Assembly: GCA_003094535.1 (NCBI GenBank)
Contig: NATV01000104.1
Coordinates: forward strand, 16,171 to 80,170
Origin: a gamma proteobacterium symbiont of Ctena orbiculata
GTDB lineage: Bacteria; Pseudomonadota; Gammaproteobacteria; Chromatiales; Chromatiaceae
Direction of reading: 5' to 3'
Length of the DNA stretch: 64,000 nucleotides
Shown here: piece by piece, positions 8,060 through 17,737 of the stretch
How positions within the stretch are numbered: position 1 is the stretch's first letter
Layout of the letters: every line of letters begins with the position of its first letter
Translations under genes and position numbers: made by a program
Notes under the pieces: generated by a model
The model's input: the letters and a program-made list of their open reading frames with translations, nothing else
What the model was told of the DNA's origin: nothing
Database searches by the model: none

Positions 8060-10522
8060 TCAGAGTACGGACTCGTTGAAATCGTAGATCAGATTGCTTT
8101 CCGGCCGCTGTACGAAGTTCCCTTGCACATAATCGGTACCACTGCTCCACAGAATTGCAATACTGCGCGGATCCTCGACCTGAGGGGCAATGACTTTGAT
8201 GCCTTTTCCATGGGCAAGTTCGATCAGCTGCTTGAGTCCCTGCTCGGGATCCTGCAGCAGGGTAAAATCGAGCTTGATATATTGTATCGGCAGGTGCTCG
8301 ATGACGCGCTCCGTTTCCACTGAAGAGGTGACACGGGTAAGCAGGGAGGTGATATTGATCTTGTTTAGCACATCGAAACAGATCTTGGCGGATTTAAGGT
8401 TCCTTGCCACTTCGTTGATATTGAACTCGAAGGTCAGGCTGCCATCCTGAATCTGTCCTTGACGGTGTTTTTCACGAAGGTAGGAGAGACGTTCCATGTT
8501 CTCCAGCAGATCGGTGGATTGCGAGACGAACAGATGAAGCCGGTTGCCTTGGGCCATGTGTTCGTTGATGACATGGATTGCATGACGCATAGTCCACTGG
8601 TCAACCTTGCTGATCAATCCCAGCTCTTCCGCCTTGGGGATGAACTCGGCGGCACGATGGAGCTTGCCATCGGGCTCTTGCAGCCGGAGCAGGGTCTGGT
8701 AGTGGGCCTGGGTACTGCCCTGCAGCGCTACCACCGGTTGAAAATAGATATCGAAATAGTTGTTTTCGATGGCCTTTTCAATCAATGCGCCCATATCCCC
8801 GCCGGCAGTCGCCGCTGACTGATCCTCTGTCGCCACTTCCGGTTCGACAATATTGATTTGATTGCCGCCCGCATCCTGGGCATTGCGGCTGGCGCTCTGG
8901 GCCTGGGCAATGATGGAGCTGGAGTCGTGTTGATTGCTCTGCACCGGGTAGATGCCGATGCTGAGGGTGACACCGACGGTGGAGTTTTCAACTTCAATGA
9001 TCTGCTTCGACACCGATTGACAGAGGCTTTCGCCGAGGGCCTGCAGGTCGTCGCCGGTTGGACGCAGGGCAAGCAGACTCAGACTGTTGTCGCCAAAGCG
9101 TGTCAATATATCCTGGCTCTGCAGATTCTGTTTCAGGTGCGATGCCACCACGGCCAGTACGGCATCGAGACCGCCGATGCCCACTGTCTTGATAAGATCT
9201 TCCTGGTTGTCGATCTGGATGAAATAGATTCCCGTGACTTCGTCAATCGGCGACTCCGATTTCAGCAGCGCATCCAGGCGCTCAAGCAGATAGTTGCGAG
9301 AGTGAAGCCCGGTCTCCTTTTCACCCCGGGTATGTCCGTGCAGCCGATGGCTAAGCTGGCGCGCGCGTCGGATACGGTTGGTGACCGTGGTGATCAGGTG
9401 TTTGGGGGCAATCGGTTTTGAAAGGAAGTCCTCACCGCCGAAACTGAGCGCGCTCAGCTGTTTGTCCAGATCCTGTTCGCCGGAGAGGAACACGATCGGA
9501 ATATCGACAAAATCGTTATCTTCCCGGATTACGGTGGTCAGTTCGGTACCGCTTGCCTCCGGCATGTAGAGATCCATAAGGATCAAATCGGGCCTGAACT
9601 CCTGCAGTACCTCCATTACCTGCAGCGGATCGGTCACGCTGCGGCATTCGAAGTTTGCCTTGCTGAGGATGGCGTCGGCGAAATCCGCCTGCGCCGGATC
9701 ATCCTCCACGATGAGGATGCGATAGGCCGTATGGGAATGGGTGGTGGAGAGTTCTTGGATACGCTTTGCCGCCAGGTAGGGATCAACCGGCTTCACCCAG
9801 TAGGCGCTGGCATCCACGCGCATCGCCGAGAGGCGGGTCTTGAGATCGGAGTTATCGGCGATAAAGGCCACGGGCATCCCCGGAAGGCCGTTGTTTTTAT
9901 TCCACAATCCCCCTTGTTTCGATTCCGGGAAGAGTTTGTCCAGCATCTCGACATGGCTGACGAGATAACTCGGTTCATCCGGATTGATTTCGTAGTGATG
10001 AACGATTTGATCCACTTCGCTTAGGTAGTGGACATCGAATTGATGGGTTTGCAGGTGGCGGGTCAGATTCGCCGCCAGTGCTTCATCTATGCCAAGAATG
10101 AAGACCTTCTGTTCTCCGCTTGATTCAGCAGTCCGCTTGGCGCTTTCGGCCGAGGCGCTGGCGAGCACTTCGGCCTGCTGGTTGCAGGCTTGAATCGCGG
10201 CATCCTTGAAGGCATGGACCAGGCCGTCAAGGGCAACTACATCGTCATGTTGTGGTTTTAAGCCGGTTCCGTGGTAGTCGCCGAGATGAGCGATCAGGGA
10301 TTTACCGCTCTGGGTGATTTGGGGCACGCCGAACTTACTGCCGGACTCGTTCAGTGTTGTGATGCGTTCGATCAGGGTATCCAGGAGGTTGCCTTTCCAG
10401 TCGCTGTGGACCAACTGATGCCAATTCTCCAGAATCGCGGATACCCTCCCCGGGACCTGATTCAGAAATGTCTGTACCAAGTCGGGTTTTACAGTTTGTT
10501 GAGCGGATTTGTCGTTACTCAT
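8060..10522 (-). CDS. FimX-like c-di-GMP effector: receivers plus degenerate GGDEF and EAL
   Basis: An 820-residue signalling protein. Residues 10-115 look like an HPt domain whose phosphorylatable His is replaced (TTLNESGSKFG at 55-65). Residues 138-258 are a receiver lacking the acceptor Asp. Residues 267-385 are an intact receiver (EDD 273-275, D317, K369). The GGDEF domain (about 400-560) has FGDNS at 476-480 in place of the GGDEF motif. The EAL domain (575-815) has YQTLL instead of E-A/V-L and FEFNINE instead of the E-x-T/N-E block, but keeps the VQGNF element. It is therefore predicted to bind rather than make or break c-di-GMP, as FimX does in type IV pilus control. pilT and pilU lie in the same window. 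Confidence 0.78.
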   Translation of the reverse strand: MSNDKSAQQTVKPDLVQTFLNQVPGRVSAILENWHQLVHSDWKGNLLDTLIERITTLNESGSKFGVPQITQSGKSLIAHLGDYHGTGLKPQHDDVVALDGLVHAFKDAAIQACNQQAEVLASASAESAKRTAESSGEQKVFILGIDEALAANLTRHLQTHQFDVHYLSEVDQIVHHYEINPDEPSYLVSHVEMLDKLFPESKQGGLWNKNNGLPGMPVAFIADNSDLKTRLSAMRVDASAYWVKPVDPYLAAKRIQELSTTHSHTAYRILIVEDDPAQADFADAILSKANFECRSVTDPLQVMEVLQEFRPDLILMDLYMPEASGTELTTVIREDNDFVDIPIVFLSGEQDLDKQLSALSFGGEDFLSKPIAPKHLITTVTNRIRRARQLSHRLHGHTRGEKETGLHSRNYLLERLDALLKSESPIDEVTGIYFIQIDNQEDLIKTVGIGGLDAVLAVVASHLKQNLQSQDILTRFGDNSLSLLALRPTGDDLQALGESLCQSVSKQIIEVENSTVGVTLSIGIYPVQSNQHDSSSIIAQAQSASRNAQDAGGNQINIVEPEVATEDQSAATAGGDMGALIEKAIENNYFDIYFQPVVALQGSTQAHYQTLLRLQEPDGKLHRAAEFIPKAEELGLISKVDQWTMRHAIHVINEHMAQGNRLHLFVSQSTDLLENMERLSYLREKHRQGQIQDGSLTFEFNINEVARNLKSAKICFDVLNKINITSLLTRVTSSVETERVIEHLPIQYIKLDFTLLQDPEQGLKQLIELAHGKGIKVIAPQVEDPRSIAILWSSGTDYVQGNFVQRPESNLIYDFNESVL

Positions 10523-10718
10523 CAGGAAGTTGTGCTTGTTTTAGTACTATACAGCTTGCCGGGGCCCGGCGATGGATCGAGCTATCGATACATGACTTTG
10601 GCTTCAACGTCTAACTACTTGTCCGATCAGGGAATGATAGCGTTTTGTTAGGCCGACAGGAAGCACTGTTTGAGGAAATGGCCGGGTGTTGCACAGTTTT
10701 ACATTCTGCCGGGTTCCC

Positions 10719-11438
10719 CTAGGTAGAACCCGGTTCCCGGAGGGGCAGCAGCTCAGTGACAAGGAAGGATCCGTCACGCACCTCCCAACGTATGTTGAAA
10801 TCGTAGAGCCGCATGCCGAATCGATCTCTTTTCGTTTCATCCAGGTAGGCGGGGCGCGGATCGTTTTCCAGGATGCGCCGTATCAGTGTTTTCAGCTGCT
10901 CTGCCTGGGCAGGAGGCAGCCGCCGCAGCATAGCCTCCGCAGCGGGGGCGTAGCTCAGTTCGATCGCTTCTCCAGGGGGGGATGGTGCAAACCCGCTCTT
11001 CGCATCAGGAATCGCATCCGCATACGGCAGGTAGGGCTTGATATCGAGCACCGGGGTGCCGTCCAACAGGTCGACGCCACCCAGATGCAGCACCACACCA
11101 TTGTTCGCCAACTCGAGGTCGAGCAGGTCGACCACGGAGAGTCCGATTGGATTGGGGCGTACAGGGCTGCGTGAGGCGAATACACCGATACGTTGGTTTC
11201 CCCCCAGCCGGGGTGGACGAACCCTCGGCCTCCATTCATCCCTGGTCGCGTGAAATACGAATAGGATCCAGAGATGGGAGTAGTCGGCCAACTCGCGAAA
11301 TGCCTCCGCGCGGTTGTAGGGAGGCAGGATCTCCAGTCGAGCTTCGGCTTCGGTGATCAGCCGCGACTGCCTGGGAATACCGAATTTCTCCTTGAAACAG
11401 GAGTGTATCAGGCCGATTGGATGGAATTCATACGCCAT
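10719..11438 (-). CDS. trmO: tRNA (t6A37)-N6-methyltransferase
   Basis: A 239-residue TrmO/YaeB protein. The N-terminal FHPIGLIHSCFKEKFGIPRQ and the block ASRSPVRPNPIGLSVV are the family's signature, together with LLDGTPVLDIKPYLPY. TrmO methylates N6-threonylcarbamoyladenosine at position 37 of tRNA-Thr, giving m6t6A, with S-adenosylmethionine. The size agrees with E. coli TrmO. It lies 19 bases after the SDR gene on the same strand and 196 bases before the FimX-like gene. A tRNA-Thr gene occurs at 62.4 kb, probably by coincidence. Confidence 0.92.
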   Translation of the reverse strand: MAYEFHPIGLIHSCFKEKFGIPRQSRLITEAEARLEILPPYNRAEAFRELADYSHLWILFVFHATRDEWRPRVRPPRLGGNQRIGVFASRSPVRPNPIGLSVVDLLDLELANNGVVLHLGGVDLLDGTPVLDIKPYLPYADAIPDAKSGFAPSPPGEAIELSYAPAAEAMLRRLPPAQAEQLKTLIRRILENDPRPAYLDETKRDRFGMRLYDFNIRWEVRDGSFLVTELLPLREPGST

Positions 11439-11457
11439 GGATTGGTAGGAATCGGCC

Positions 11458-12180
11458 CTAGTTTTTGAAGGCGATTACCCGCTTCAACGGATTGAGATTG
11501 ATCTCATCGAATACCGTGCCTGGATGGGCCTCAAGTACCAGCATCACGGCATTTGCTATGTCATCTGCGCGCAAGGCGTTCTCTGCCTTTTCCCCCGGTT
11601 TGAAATTGAGATTTTGATAAAAGCCTGTGTCCACCATACCGGGGTTGATAAGGCTGACCCTGACGCCGCTGCCGCTGCATTCAGCCCGCATTGACTGGCT
11701 GAAACCCCGCAAGGCGAATTTACAGGCCGAATAGACGGCACCCTTGCGGCCACCTGTCAACGCCGCCTCCGAGCCGATGGTAATCAGGTCGCTAGGTGCC
11801 ATTTTTTTCAACAGGGGCACCAGGGCGCGGGCTACGTAGAGATGCTGTGTCAGGTTGATTGTCACCAATTCGCTGATCTGCTGATAAGAGAACTCCTCCA
11901 GATTTCCGAATCGACCGGATCCCGCATTCAAAACAGCACCATCCAGATCGGGATGATCCGCCATGATTTCTGCGAGGCGCCGTGGAAGTGCATCGAGTTC
12001 CGCAAGGTCCACGGTACGCTTGTCGAGACCGGTTTGGTCGGAACAGCGGGAGAAATCCCGGCTGAGAGCAACGACCTGATGACCGCGGTCCAGCAGTCGA
12101 CGGGTGATCGCGTCGCCGATACCGCCACTGGCACCGGTCACCAAGAGTTTACGGGGTGATTCCTGATGCCCGTTTTCCAT
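11458..12180 (-). CDS. SDR-family oxidoreductase
   Basis: A 240-residue classical short-chain dehydrogenase/reductase. It has the cofactor loop TGASGGIG near the N-terminus, an NAG segment, and the catalytic Ser followed by Y-S-A-C-K. The basic residue after the second beta strand (SRD) suggests NADP(H). The frame extends one codon further to a TTG at 12183, but the ATG at 12180 is preferred. It lies in a same-strand series GT2, phosphorylase-like, SDR, trmO with gaps of 5, 29 and 19 bases, so it is probably cotranscribed. The substrate cannot be told. Confidence 0.85.
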   Translation of the reverse strand: MENGHQESPRKLLVTGASGGIGDAITRRLLDRGHQVVALSRDFSRCSDQTGLDKRTVDLAELDALPRRLAEIMADHPDLDGAVLNAGSGRFGNLEEFSYQQISELVTINLTQHLYVARALVPLLKKMAPSDLITIGSEAALTGGRKGAVYSACKFALRGFSQSMRAECSGSGVRVSLINPGMVDTGFYQNLNFKPGEKAENALRADDIANAVMLVLEAHPGTVFDEINLNPLKRVIAFKN

Positions 12181-12209
12181 CAATCCAGGATCTCGTCGCT
12201 GATCATCAT

Positions 12210-12833
12210 CTACTGTGGAACCGGGTAGCTATCGTTTGATTGTGGCGAATCGATCAGGGATCGAATCAATCCAAGATGTTGTTGAACCAGCCTGCGCACA
12301 TATTTCCCACTGATCTGTTGCACGTCATTGTCCGGATTATCCGAAACGATCTTCATCACCGTTGCAGAGGTGAGGCTATTGATCGCGGTCACTGCCTCGA
12401 TGAATCCGCACGACTCCATATCGTAAGCCATCTCCGCCTCATATTCAGCTTGGGGTTGCGGGACGCACGCCAGCGGGCCAACGCAGTTGAACAAAGGATG
12501 GGTTAAGGGAAGTGACCACTCCCCACCGCCCTGCACGTCGACGATACGATCGACCAGGATTGGCGTGCCGACGGCAAGCGTGCCGTGGCCGCAGATTCCG
12601 ATATTGATCCAATGGGCATGGGAGTGGGGCCGTACATCGTGGACATAACGCACCCCTTGGGCGGCTGCGGTTGCTCCGGGACCGGTTATGACCAGGCGGA
12701 CAGCGTCGGCTGAATAGAGAGGCATCGCCCTGTTTCTCTGATCTCTCTTTAAGTTCAACATATCTATCAACGGCCTTGCCTCTGCAGGCAGGGCAATCAC
12801 AAGGTTGGTTGAATTGCCGTATCCTCGCTCCAT
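12210..12833 (-). CDS. phosphorylase-superfamily (nucleosidase-like) protein
   Basis: A 207-residue protein resembling the purine nucleoside phosphorylase / MTA-SAH nucleosidase superfamily. The supporting parts are ITGPGATAA, NIGICGHG, the YDMES motif that binds ribose in this family, and KIVSDN where the catalytic Asp of MTAN (SDxA) normally sits. The last motif has SDNPDND rather than S-D-x-A/G. The protein is shorter than Pfs/MTAN and diverged, so a specific nucleosidase activity is not claimed. It begins 5 bases after the GT2 gene and is followed by the SDR gene. Confidence 0.65.
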   Translation of the reverse strand: MERGYGNSTNLVIALPAEARPLIDMLNLKRDQRNRAMPLYSADAVRLVITGPGATAAAQGVRYVHDVRPHSHAHWINIGICGHGTLAVGTPILVDRIVDVQGGGEWSLPLTHPLFNCVGPLACVPQPQAEYEAEMAYDMESCGFIEAVTAINSLTSATVMKIVSDNPDNDVQQISGKYVRRLVQQHLGLIRSLIDSPQSNDSYPVPQ

Positions 12834-12838
12834 GGGTC

Positions 12839-13663
12839 TCAGTCCGCCGGATATCGCTGCTGTATGTCTCGATAGTAAGCGGCCCGCTCGGGAAAGCCGC
12901 GCTTCTCAGCGCCCTCGGCCAGGATGGTGCTTTTTTCGATCAATGTGGTCACGGCGGCAATCCGGTCTTCTTTTTCAAGTTGTTGTTGATCGAGTAATTT
13001 CATTAAAGCGTGGACACGAAACCTGTCCATTCCCCAGTGCCGCCGGGATAACTGATCATCATGGCCGCCATACTTCTCGATCAACGGCCGGTCGATGAAC
13101 AGCACTTCTTCCCCGGCGCAGATCCTCAGCCAAAGATCGTAGTCCTCGCAGGCCGGGAGCTCGGTATCGAACAGACCGAACTCTTCGAACAGGGTATGGT
13201 GGAGTATCACCGACGAGGGTGATATGACGCAGAGTGGGAGACAGCGTTGAAAAATCCTGCCACCGCTTTTGGCATGTTTGAGCATTTGATTGACCCTGAC
13301 ACCTTTGCGTATCCAGAACTCGTCGGTGTGACAGAGACGATATCGGGGTGCGCCGGCCAATGCCTCGAGCTGCAGCTGAAGCTTGTTCGGTAACCAGCGG
13401 TCGTCGGAGTCGAGCAAGGCGATCCATTCGCCGCGCGCCTTTTCGATGCCCAGATTTCGGGCGCTGCTGACTCCCTGGTTGGCTTGGCGGAGATAGTCGC
13501 AGCAGCCATAGTGATCCTCCATCAGCTCTGCCGTCTCATCGTCCGATCCATCGTCGACGACGATAATCTCAAGCGGCTGGTGGCTCTGGGCCAAGACGGA
13601 GTCGAGTGCCCGCGGCAGGGTGTGGGCACGGTTATGGGTTGGGATTACGACAGAAACCGACAT
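12839..13663 (-). CDS. family 2 glycosyltransferase
   Basis: A 274-residue GT-A fold glycosyltransferase. The N-terminus SVVIPTHNRAHTLPRALDSV, the DDGSDDET block and the LLDSDDRWLP segment (DXD-type metal and nucleotide-sugar binding) are all present in the usual spacing. The second half contains the EDYDLWLRI motif common to GT2 enzymes. No membrane segments are seen, so it acts at the cytoplasmic face. It is the first gene of a minus-strand series and diverges from the sigma-like gene across a 309-base gap. The sugar and acceptor are unknown. Confidence 0.87.
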   Translation of the reverse strand: MSVSVVIPTHNRAHTLPRALDSVLAQSHQPLEIIVVDDGSDDETAELMEDHYGCCDYLRQANQGVSSARNLGIEKARGEWIALLDSDDRWLPNKLQLQLEALAGAPRYRLCHTDEFWIRKGVRVNQMLKHAKSGGRIFQRCLPLCVISPSSVILHHTLFEEFGLFDTELPACEDYDLWLRICAGEEVLFIDRPLIEKYGGHDDQLSRRHWGMDRFRVHALMKLLDQQQLEKEDRIAAVTTLIEKSTILAEGAEKRGFPERAAYYRDIQQRYPAD

Positions 13664-13972
13664 GGATCAAGGTTAAACGTCGGATTGAGCGGCGTCTATC
13701 CTGAAATTGGATAAACGATATGGGGTTTATTGCGGGGAGACTCCGCTTGCTTCCCCGATAGAAACAGAAGCTAATTCTCATGAGTAGCCCCTAACCTGTT
13801 AATAATAATCGAAATAGGTGGATTTCCCCCGGAGAGGTCACGATGACTGGAAAACAAGCGGTTTTTTTGTGAAATTATATGAGCCGCTTGGCAAAAAACG
13901 GGCAAAAAAGCCCATATGCTTTATACTTGACAGCGGTACTATGCGCAGAAACCTAGGGATGGATTCTCTTAA
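13664..13972. other. divergent intergenic region
   Basis: This 309-base gap separates the divergent GT2 and sigma-like genes and must hold promoters for both. It is AT-rich in its right half. A small hairpin GGGC-AAAAAA-GCCC lies near 13900-13913, and a TTGACA-like hexamer sits near 13927 without a convincing -10 partner. I see no gene or RNA in it. Confidence 0.5.
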
Positions 13973-14851
13973 ATGCGTAACTGGCAAGGGATTTTGCACA
14001 TTCCGGCAATCTATCTGAGAGGAGGGTTTCTCCTCGGAGCCTATGCGGAAGTGAGATCAAGAAGATTCGATACAGACGCCGTGCTCGAAAAAATTCTGCA
14101 GCACGACAAGGAAGGTTTTACCTCATTCTACGAACGCTATCGGGGGCGTGTCTACCGCTTTATCGTCAGACAGTACGGTACCGGGGAGTATGGCAAGGCC
14201 GCCTACTATTCTACATGGCGGCATCTGGTGGTTTCTGGGCTCGGTTTAAAGACACCCAAGGATCTGAAGCTCTCATTCTACAAGTATCTCGGGAAGTCGG
14301 TGCAAAACCCGGGAGGGCTCAAAAGTGTCGAGATGCCAAGCAACTATCTGCCGAAGGATATAGAGGCGGATGGCAACTGGAGCCTGGTGCTCCTGGAGCA
14401 CTTTAAAAAACTCTCTGCGGAACAGAAACGCTTTTTCCTCTTCAAGCATGAGATTGGCATCAGTGAGACTGCCATCGCGAAGGCGCTGGATGTGGACAAG
14501 AAGACCATCGAGAAGCGGCTCGGTAAAGCGGAGAGCCTGCTCCGCGAGGCGATGAAGGATTCAGGCTGCCCGGTAAGGCATTCGCTGGAAAGGCTCTATC
14601 GCGAAAGCAGGGTCGTGAAGCCGCCTGCCTCCTGGGATCGGGAGATCATCGACTCCTTCAATATGTGGCTGATGCAGGCGGAGCAGCCGCAGCTACCTGC
14701 CGAACCCGCCAAGGAAGAGGAGCCTGCCGGGGGCCTTGCCGATAAATTTGGGCAGTTCAAGCAGCAGGTGAGAACCAAACTGTCGAATCTGGGCAAACGA
14801 TCCGAAACCAAAGGGTCTCGGGTACGCAAGTTCTCCTCGAACCATCACTGA
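13973..14851 (+). CDS. sigma-70-like regulatory protein with diverged region 2
   Basis: A 292-residue protein. Residues about 35-105 resemble sigma region 2 (FTSFYERYRGRVYRFIVRQYG), but the usual acidic D-x-x-Q-E-x-F block is replaced by YGKAAYYSTWRHLV. Residues about 140-200 resemble region 4 with a helix-turn-helix (ISETAIAKALDVDKKTIEKRL). The C-terminal 90 residues are a low-complexity tail rich in Pro, Glu, Lys and Ser. It could be an ECF-type sigma factor or a DNA-binding protein derived from one. An in-frame GTG at 14051 is an alternative start. It precedes prfB by 145 bases. Confidence 0.6.
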   Translation: MRNWQGILHIPAIYLRGGFLLGAYAEVRSRRFDTDAVLEKILQHDKEGFTSFYERYRGRVYRFIVRQYGTGEYGKAAYYSTWRHLVVSGLGLKTPKDLKLSFYKYLGKSVQNPGGLKSVEMPSNYLPKDIEADGNWSLVLLEHFKKLSAEQKRFFLFKHEIGISETAIAKALDVDKKTIEKRLGKAESLLREAMKDSGCPVRHSLERLYRESRVVKPPASWDREIIDSFNMWLMQAEQPQLPAEPAKEEEPAGGLADKFGQFKQQVRTKLSNLGKRSETKGSRVRKFSSNHH

Positions 14852-14996
14852 CGCTTCAGCTGCAAGCCTGCGCAGGAACGCTCTGGCGACAGTAAGGCTG
14901 TTTTCTCATCTCTTAGTGGCATCTAAATGGCGTTTGCGGTTCCTGCTCTCAGGGAGGTAGTGTAGAATTCCCGCTTTTTCCCATGCCGGTATTGCC

Positions 14997-16095
14997 ATGC
15001 AAGACATTAATCCGATAACCCAGACCATAGCCGACTTGAAGGGCAGAGTCTCCGCCCTGAGGGGGTATCTTTGACTACGAGGCCAAGCAGGAGCGCTTGA
15101 CCGAGGTCCTTCGCGAGCTGGAGGACCCCGGGATCTGGAGTGACCAGGAGCGCGCCCAGGCCCTGGGTCGCGAACGTGCCAACCTGGAAACCGTGGTCGT
15201 CAGCCTTGACGAGCTCAGCAGCGGACTGGCGGATGCGGGCGAACTCCTGGAGATGGCGGTCGAGGAGGGGGACGAGACCGCGGTGGGGGCGATCCAGGAG
15301 GAGCTTGCCGGGTATGACAAGCGGGTCGCTGATCTGGAGTTTCGGCGCATGTTCTCCGGTGAGACCGATCACTGCAATGCGTTTCTCGATATCCAGGCCG
15401 GCTCGGGGGGTACGGAGGCGCAGGATTGGGCGGAGATGCTGCTGCGGATGTATCTGCGCTGGGGCGAACATCGTGGCTTCAAGACCGAGCTCATCGAGGT
15501 TTCGGCAGGCGAGGTGGCGGGTATCAAGAGCGCCACGGTGCGTTTCGAGGGGGAGTACGTCTTTGGCTGGCTGCGTACCGAGATCGGCGTCCACCGCCTG
15601 GTGCGCAAGTCGCCCTTCGATTCTGGGAATCGGCGTCATACCTCCTTTGCCGCGGTATTCGTCTCGCCGGAGATCGATGACTCCATCAAGGTCGAGATCA
15701 ACCCCGCCGATCTGCGCATAGATGTCTATCGCGCCAGCGGTGCGGGTGGTCAGCACGTAAACCGTACCGAATCGGCGGTGAGAATCACCCACAATCCGAG
15801 CGGCATCGTGGTGCAGTGTCAAAACGACCGCTCCCAGCACAAGAACAAGGCGACGGCGATGAAACAGCTGAAGGCCAAGTTGTACGAACTCGAGGTGCAG
15901 AAGCGCAACGCCTCGCAGCAGCAGCTGGAAGAGACCAAATCCGACATCGGCTGGGGCAGCCAGATCCGCAGCTATGTTCTTGACGCCTCGCGGATCAAGG
16001 ATTTGCGCACCGGTGTCGAGACCGGGAACACCCAGGCCGTACTCGACGGTGGTCTCGATATGTTTATCGAGGCGAGTCTCAAGAGCGGCCTTTGA
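14997..16095 (+). CDS. prfB: peptide chain release factor 2, with programmed +1 frameshift
   Basis: RF2 reads UAA and UGA stop codons. Translation starts at the ATG at 14997, runs 25 codons to an in-frame TGA at 15072-15074, and continues in the +1 frame from GAC at 15073, giving about 365 residues. The second part holds the RF2-type SPF tripeptide (KSPFDSG) and the GGQ loop (GAGGQHVN), which enters the peptidyl transferase centre. The frameshift makes RF2 control its own level: scarce RF2 means slow termination at TGA and more shifting. prfB-lysS is a common pair. A simple ORF call starting at 15097 would miss the N-terminus. Confidence 0.96.
15060..15075 (+). promoter_or_regulatory. RF2 programmed frameshift site
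   Basis: The sequence AGGGGGTATCTTTGAC matches the Escherichia coli prfB site: a Shine-Dalgarno-like AGGGGG three bases before the slippery CTT, then TGA and C. The internal Shine-Dalgarno element pairs with 16S rRNA and pushes the ribosome one base forward over CTT-T. Confidence 0.95.
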
Positions 16096-16110
16096 GTGGA
16101 TTTTTTATAA

Positions 16111-16145
16111 CCCAAAGGACGCAAAGAAGCGCCAAGGGCGCAAAG
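16111..16145 (-). repeat. dispersed TTTGCG/TTGGCG/TTTGCG repeat (copy 1)
   Basis: Read on the minus strand this gives TTTGCG, TTGGCG and TTTGCG in succession. The same pattern occurs on the plus strand at 26616-26653 and 38224-38253. Here it sits between prfB and lysS, and a partial inverted copy (CTTTGCGTTATAA) lies at about 16203-16215, so the gap could be a small MITE-like element. Confidence 0.55.
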
Positions 16146-16245
16146 TTTGTTAATGTGGGTTTGTGTGGTTGGTTGTCGAGACCAACATTATCCACATTGC
16201 ACTCTTTGCGTTATAAACCAACAGACAACTTGATATGAAGTGCTA

Positions 16246-17736
16246 ATGAACGATCAGACAGACGAAAACAAGCTCATCGCCCAGCGTCGCGAGAAGCTGC
16301 AGCAGTTGCGCGAGAACGGGAATGCCTTTCCCAACGATTTTCGCCGCAACAGCATGGCCGGTGAACTGCATGCCGAGTATGGGGAGAAGTCGGGTGAGGC
16401 GCTGGAAGCCCGGGGATTGCGTGTCAGACTGGCCGGGCGCATGATGAGCCGCCGGGTCATGGGAAAGGCGAGCTTTGCCCATCTGCAGGACATGTCGGGA
16501 CGCATCCAGCTCTTCGTGCAGCGCGATGCCCTCGAGGAAGGTCTCTACAACAGTCAATTCAAGAAGTGGGATATCGGTGACATCATCGGCGCCGAAGGTC
16601 TGTTGTTCAAGACCAAAACAGGGGAGCTTTCCGTCAAAGTAGACACCCTGAGGTTGCTGACCAAGGCGCTGCGTCCCCTTCCTGAGAAGTTTCATGGCCT
16701 CTCCGATCAGGAGATCCGCTACCGCCAGCGCTATGTGGATCTGATCATGAACGAGGCGTCGCGCATGACCTTTCAGATGCGGACCCGGATTGTGCAGTTC
16801 GTTCGTAACTTTCTCGATCAGCGCGGTTTTCTGGAAGTCGAGACGCCGATGATGCAGGTAATACCCGGTGGCGCCACCGCGCGTCCCTTCGCCACCCGGC
16901 ACAATGCACTCGACATGGATATGTTTCTGCGCATCGCCCCCGAGCTCTATCTGAAGCGTCTGGTGGTGGGCGGCTTCGAAAGGGTCTACGAGATCAATCG
17001 CAACTTCCGCAACGAAGGGCTCTCCACCCGACACAATCCCGAGTTCACCATGCTGGAGTTCTATGAGGCCTATGCCGACTTCAACGACCTGATGGACCTG
17101 ACCGAGGCGATGCTGCGGGCACTCTGCAAGGAGGTGTTGGGAAGCACGGAGGTCTCCTATCAGGGTGAGCGCTACGACTTCGGCAGCCCCTTCCAGCGCA
17201 TGACGGTGAAGGAATCGATCTGCCATTTCAATTCCGAGATCACCGCGGCGATGCTGGACGACGAGGCACAGGCCAGGGCCATCGCCGAGGGTATGGAGAT
17301 TCCACTCAAGCCGAGCTATGGACTCGGCAAGATACAGATCGAGATTTTCGAGAAGAGTGTGGAGTACCGGTTGATGAATCCCACCTTCATCACCGCCTAT
17401 CCCACCGAGGTTTCACCCCTGGCGAGGCGTAACGACGACGACCCATTCGTCACCGATCGTTTTGAATTCTTCGTTGGCGGCCGGGAGATCGCGAACGGTT
17501 TTTCCGAGCTCAACGATGCGGAGGATCAGGCCGAGCGGTTCCGTAAACAGGTGGCGGAGAAGGAGGCCGGGGATGACGAGGCGATGCACTACGATGCCGA
17601 CTATGTGCGTGCCCTGGAACACGGCATGCCCCCCACCGCGGGTGAAGGGATAGGTATAGATCGATTGGTGATGCTGCTCACCGACTCAGCCTCGATCCGT
17701 GATGTGCTGCTGTTTCCGCACCTGCGCCCGGAGTAG
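16246..17736 (+). CDS. lysS: lysyl-tRNA synthetase, class II
   Basis: A class II LysRS of 496 residues from the ATG at 16246 (an in-frame GTG at 16240 is less likely). An N-terminal OB-fold domain binds the tRNA anticodon (residues about 60-150). The catalytic domain shows motif 2 ([18 protein letters not shown]) and motif 3 ([13 protein letters not shown]) with the conserved Arg. It charges tRNA-Lys using ATP. It follows prfB as in many proteobacteria; the 150-base gap between them contains a repeat element. Its stop lies one base from the stop of the convergent antiporter gene. Confidence 0.96.
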   Translation: MNDQTDENKLIAQRREKLQQLRENGNAFPNDFRRNSMAGELHAEYGEKSGEALEARGLRVRLAGRMMSRRVMGKASFAHLQDMSGRIQLFVQRDALEEGLYNSQFKKWDIGDIIGAEGLLFKTKTGELSVKVDTLRLLTKALRPLPEKFHGLSDQEIRYRQRYVDLIMNEASRMTFQMRTRIVQFVRNFLDQRGFLEVETPMMQVIPGGATARPFATRHNALDMDMFLRIAPELYLKRLVVGGFERVYEINRNFRNEGLSTRHNPEFTMLEFYEAYADFNDLMDLTEAMLRALCKEVLGSTEVSYQGERYDFGSPFQRMTVKESICHFNSEITAAMLDDEAQARAIAEGMEIPLKPSYGLGKIQIEIFEKSVEYRLMNPTFITAYPTEVSPLARRNDDDPFVTDRFEFFVGGREIANGFSELNDAEDQAERFRKQVAEKEAGDDEAMHYDADYVRALEHGMPPTAGEGIGIDRLVMLLTDSASIRDVLLFPHLRPE

Positions 17737-17737
17737 G

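Noticed and set aside
12210..12833. MTA/SAH nucleosidase or futalosine hydrolase
   Set aside because: The superfamily fits, but the catalytic Asp loop differs, so no specific enzyme name is given.
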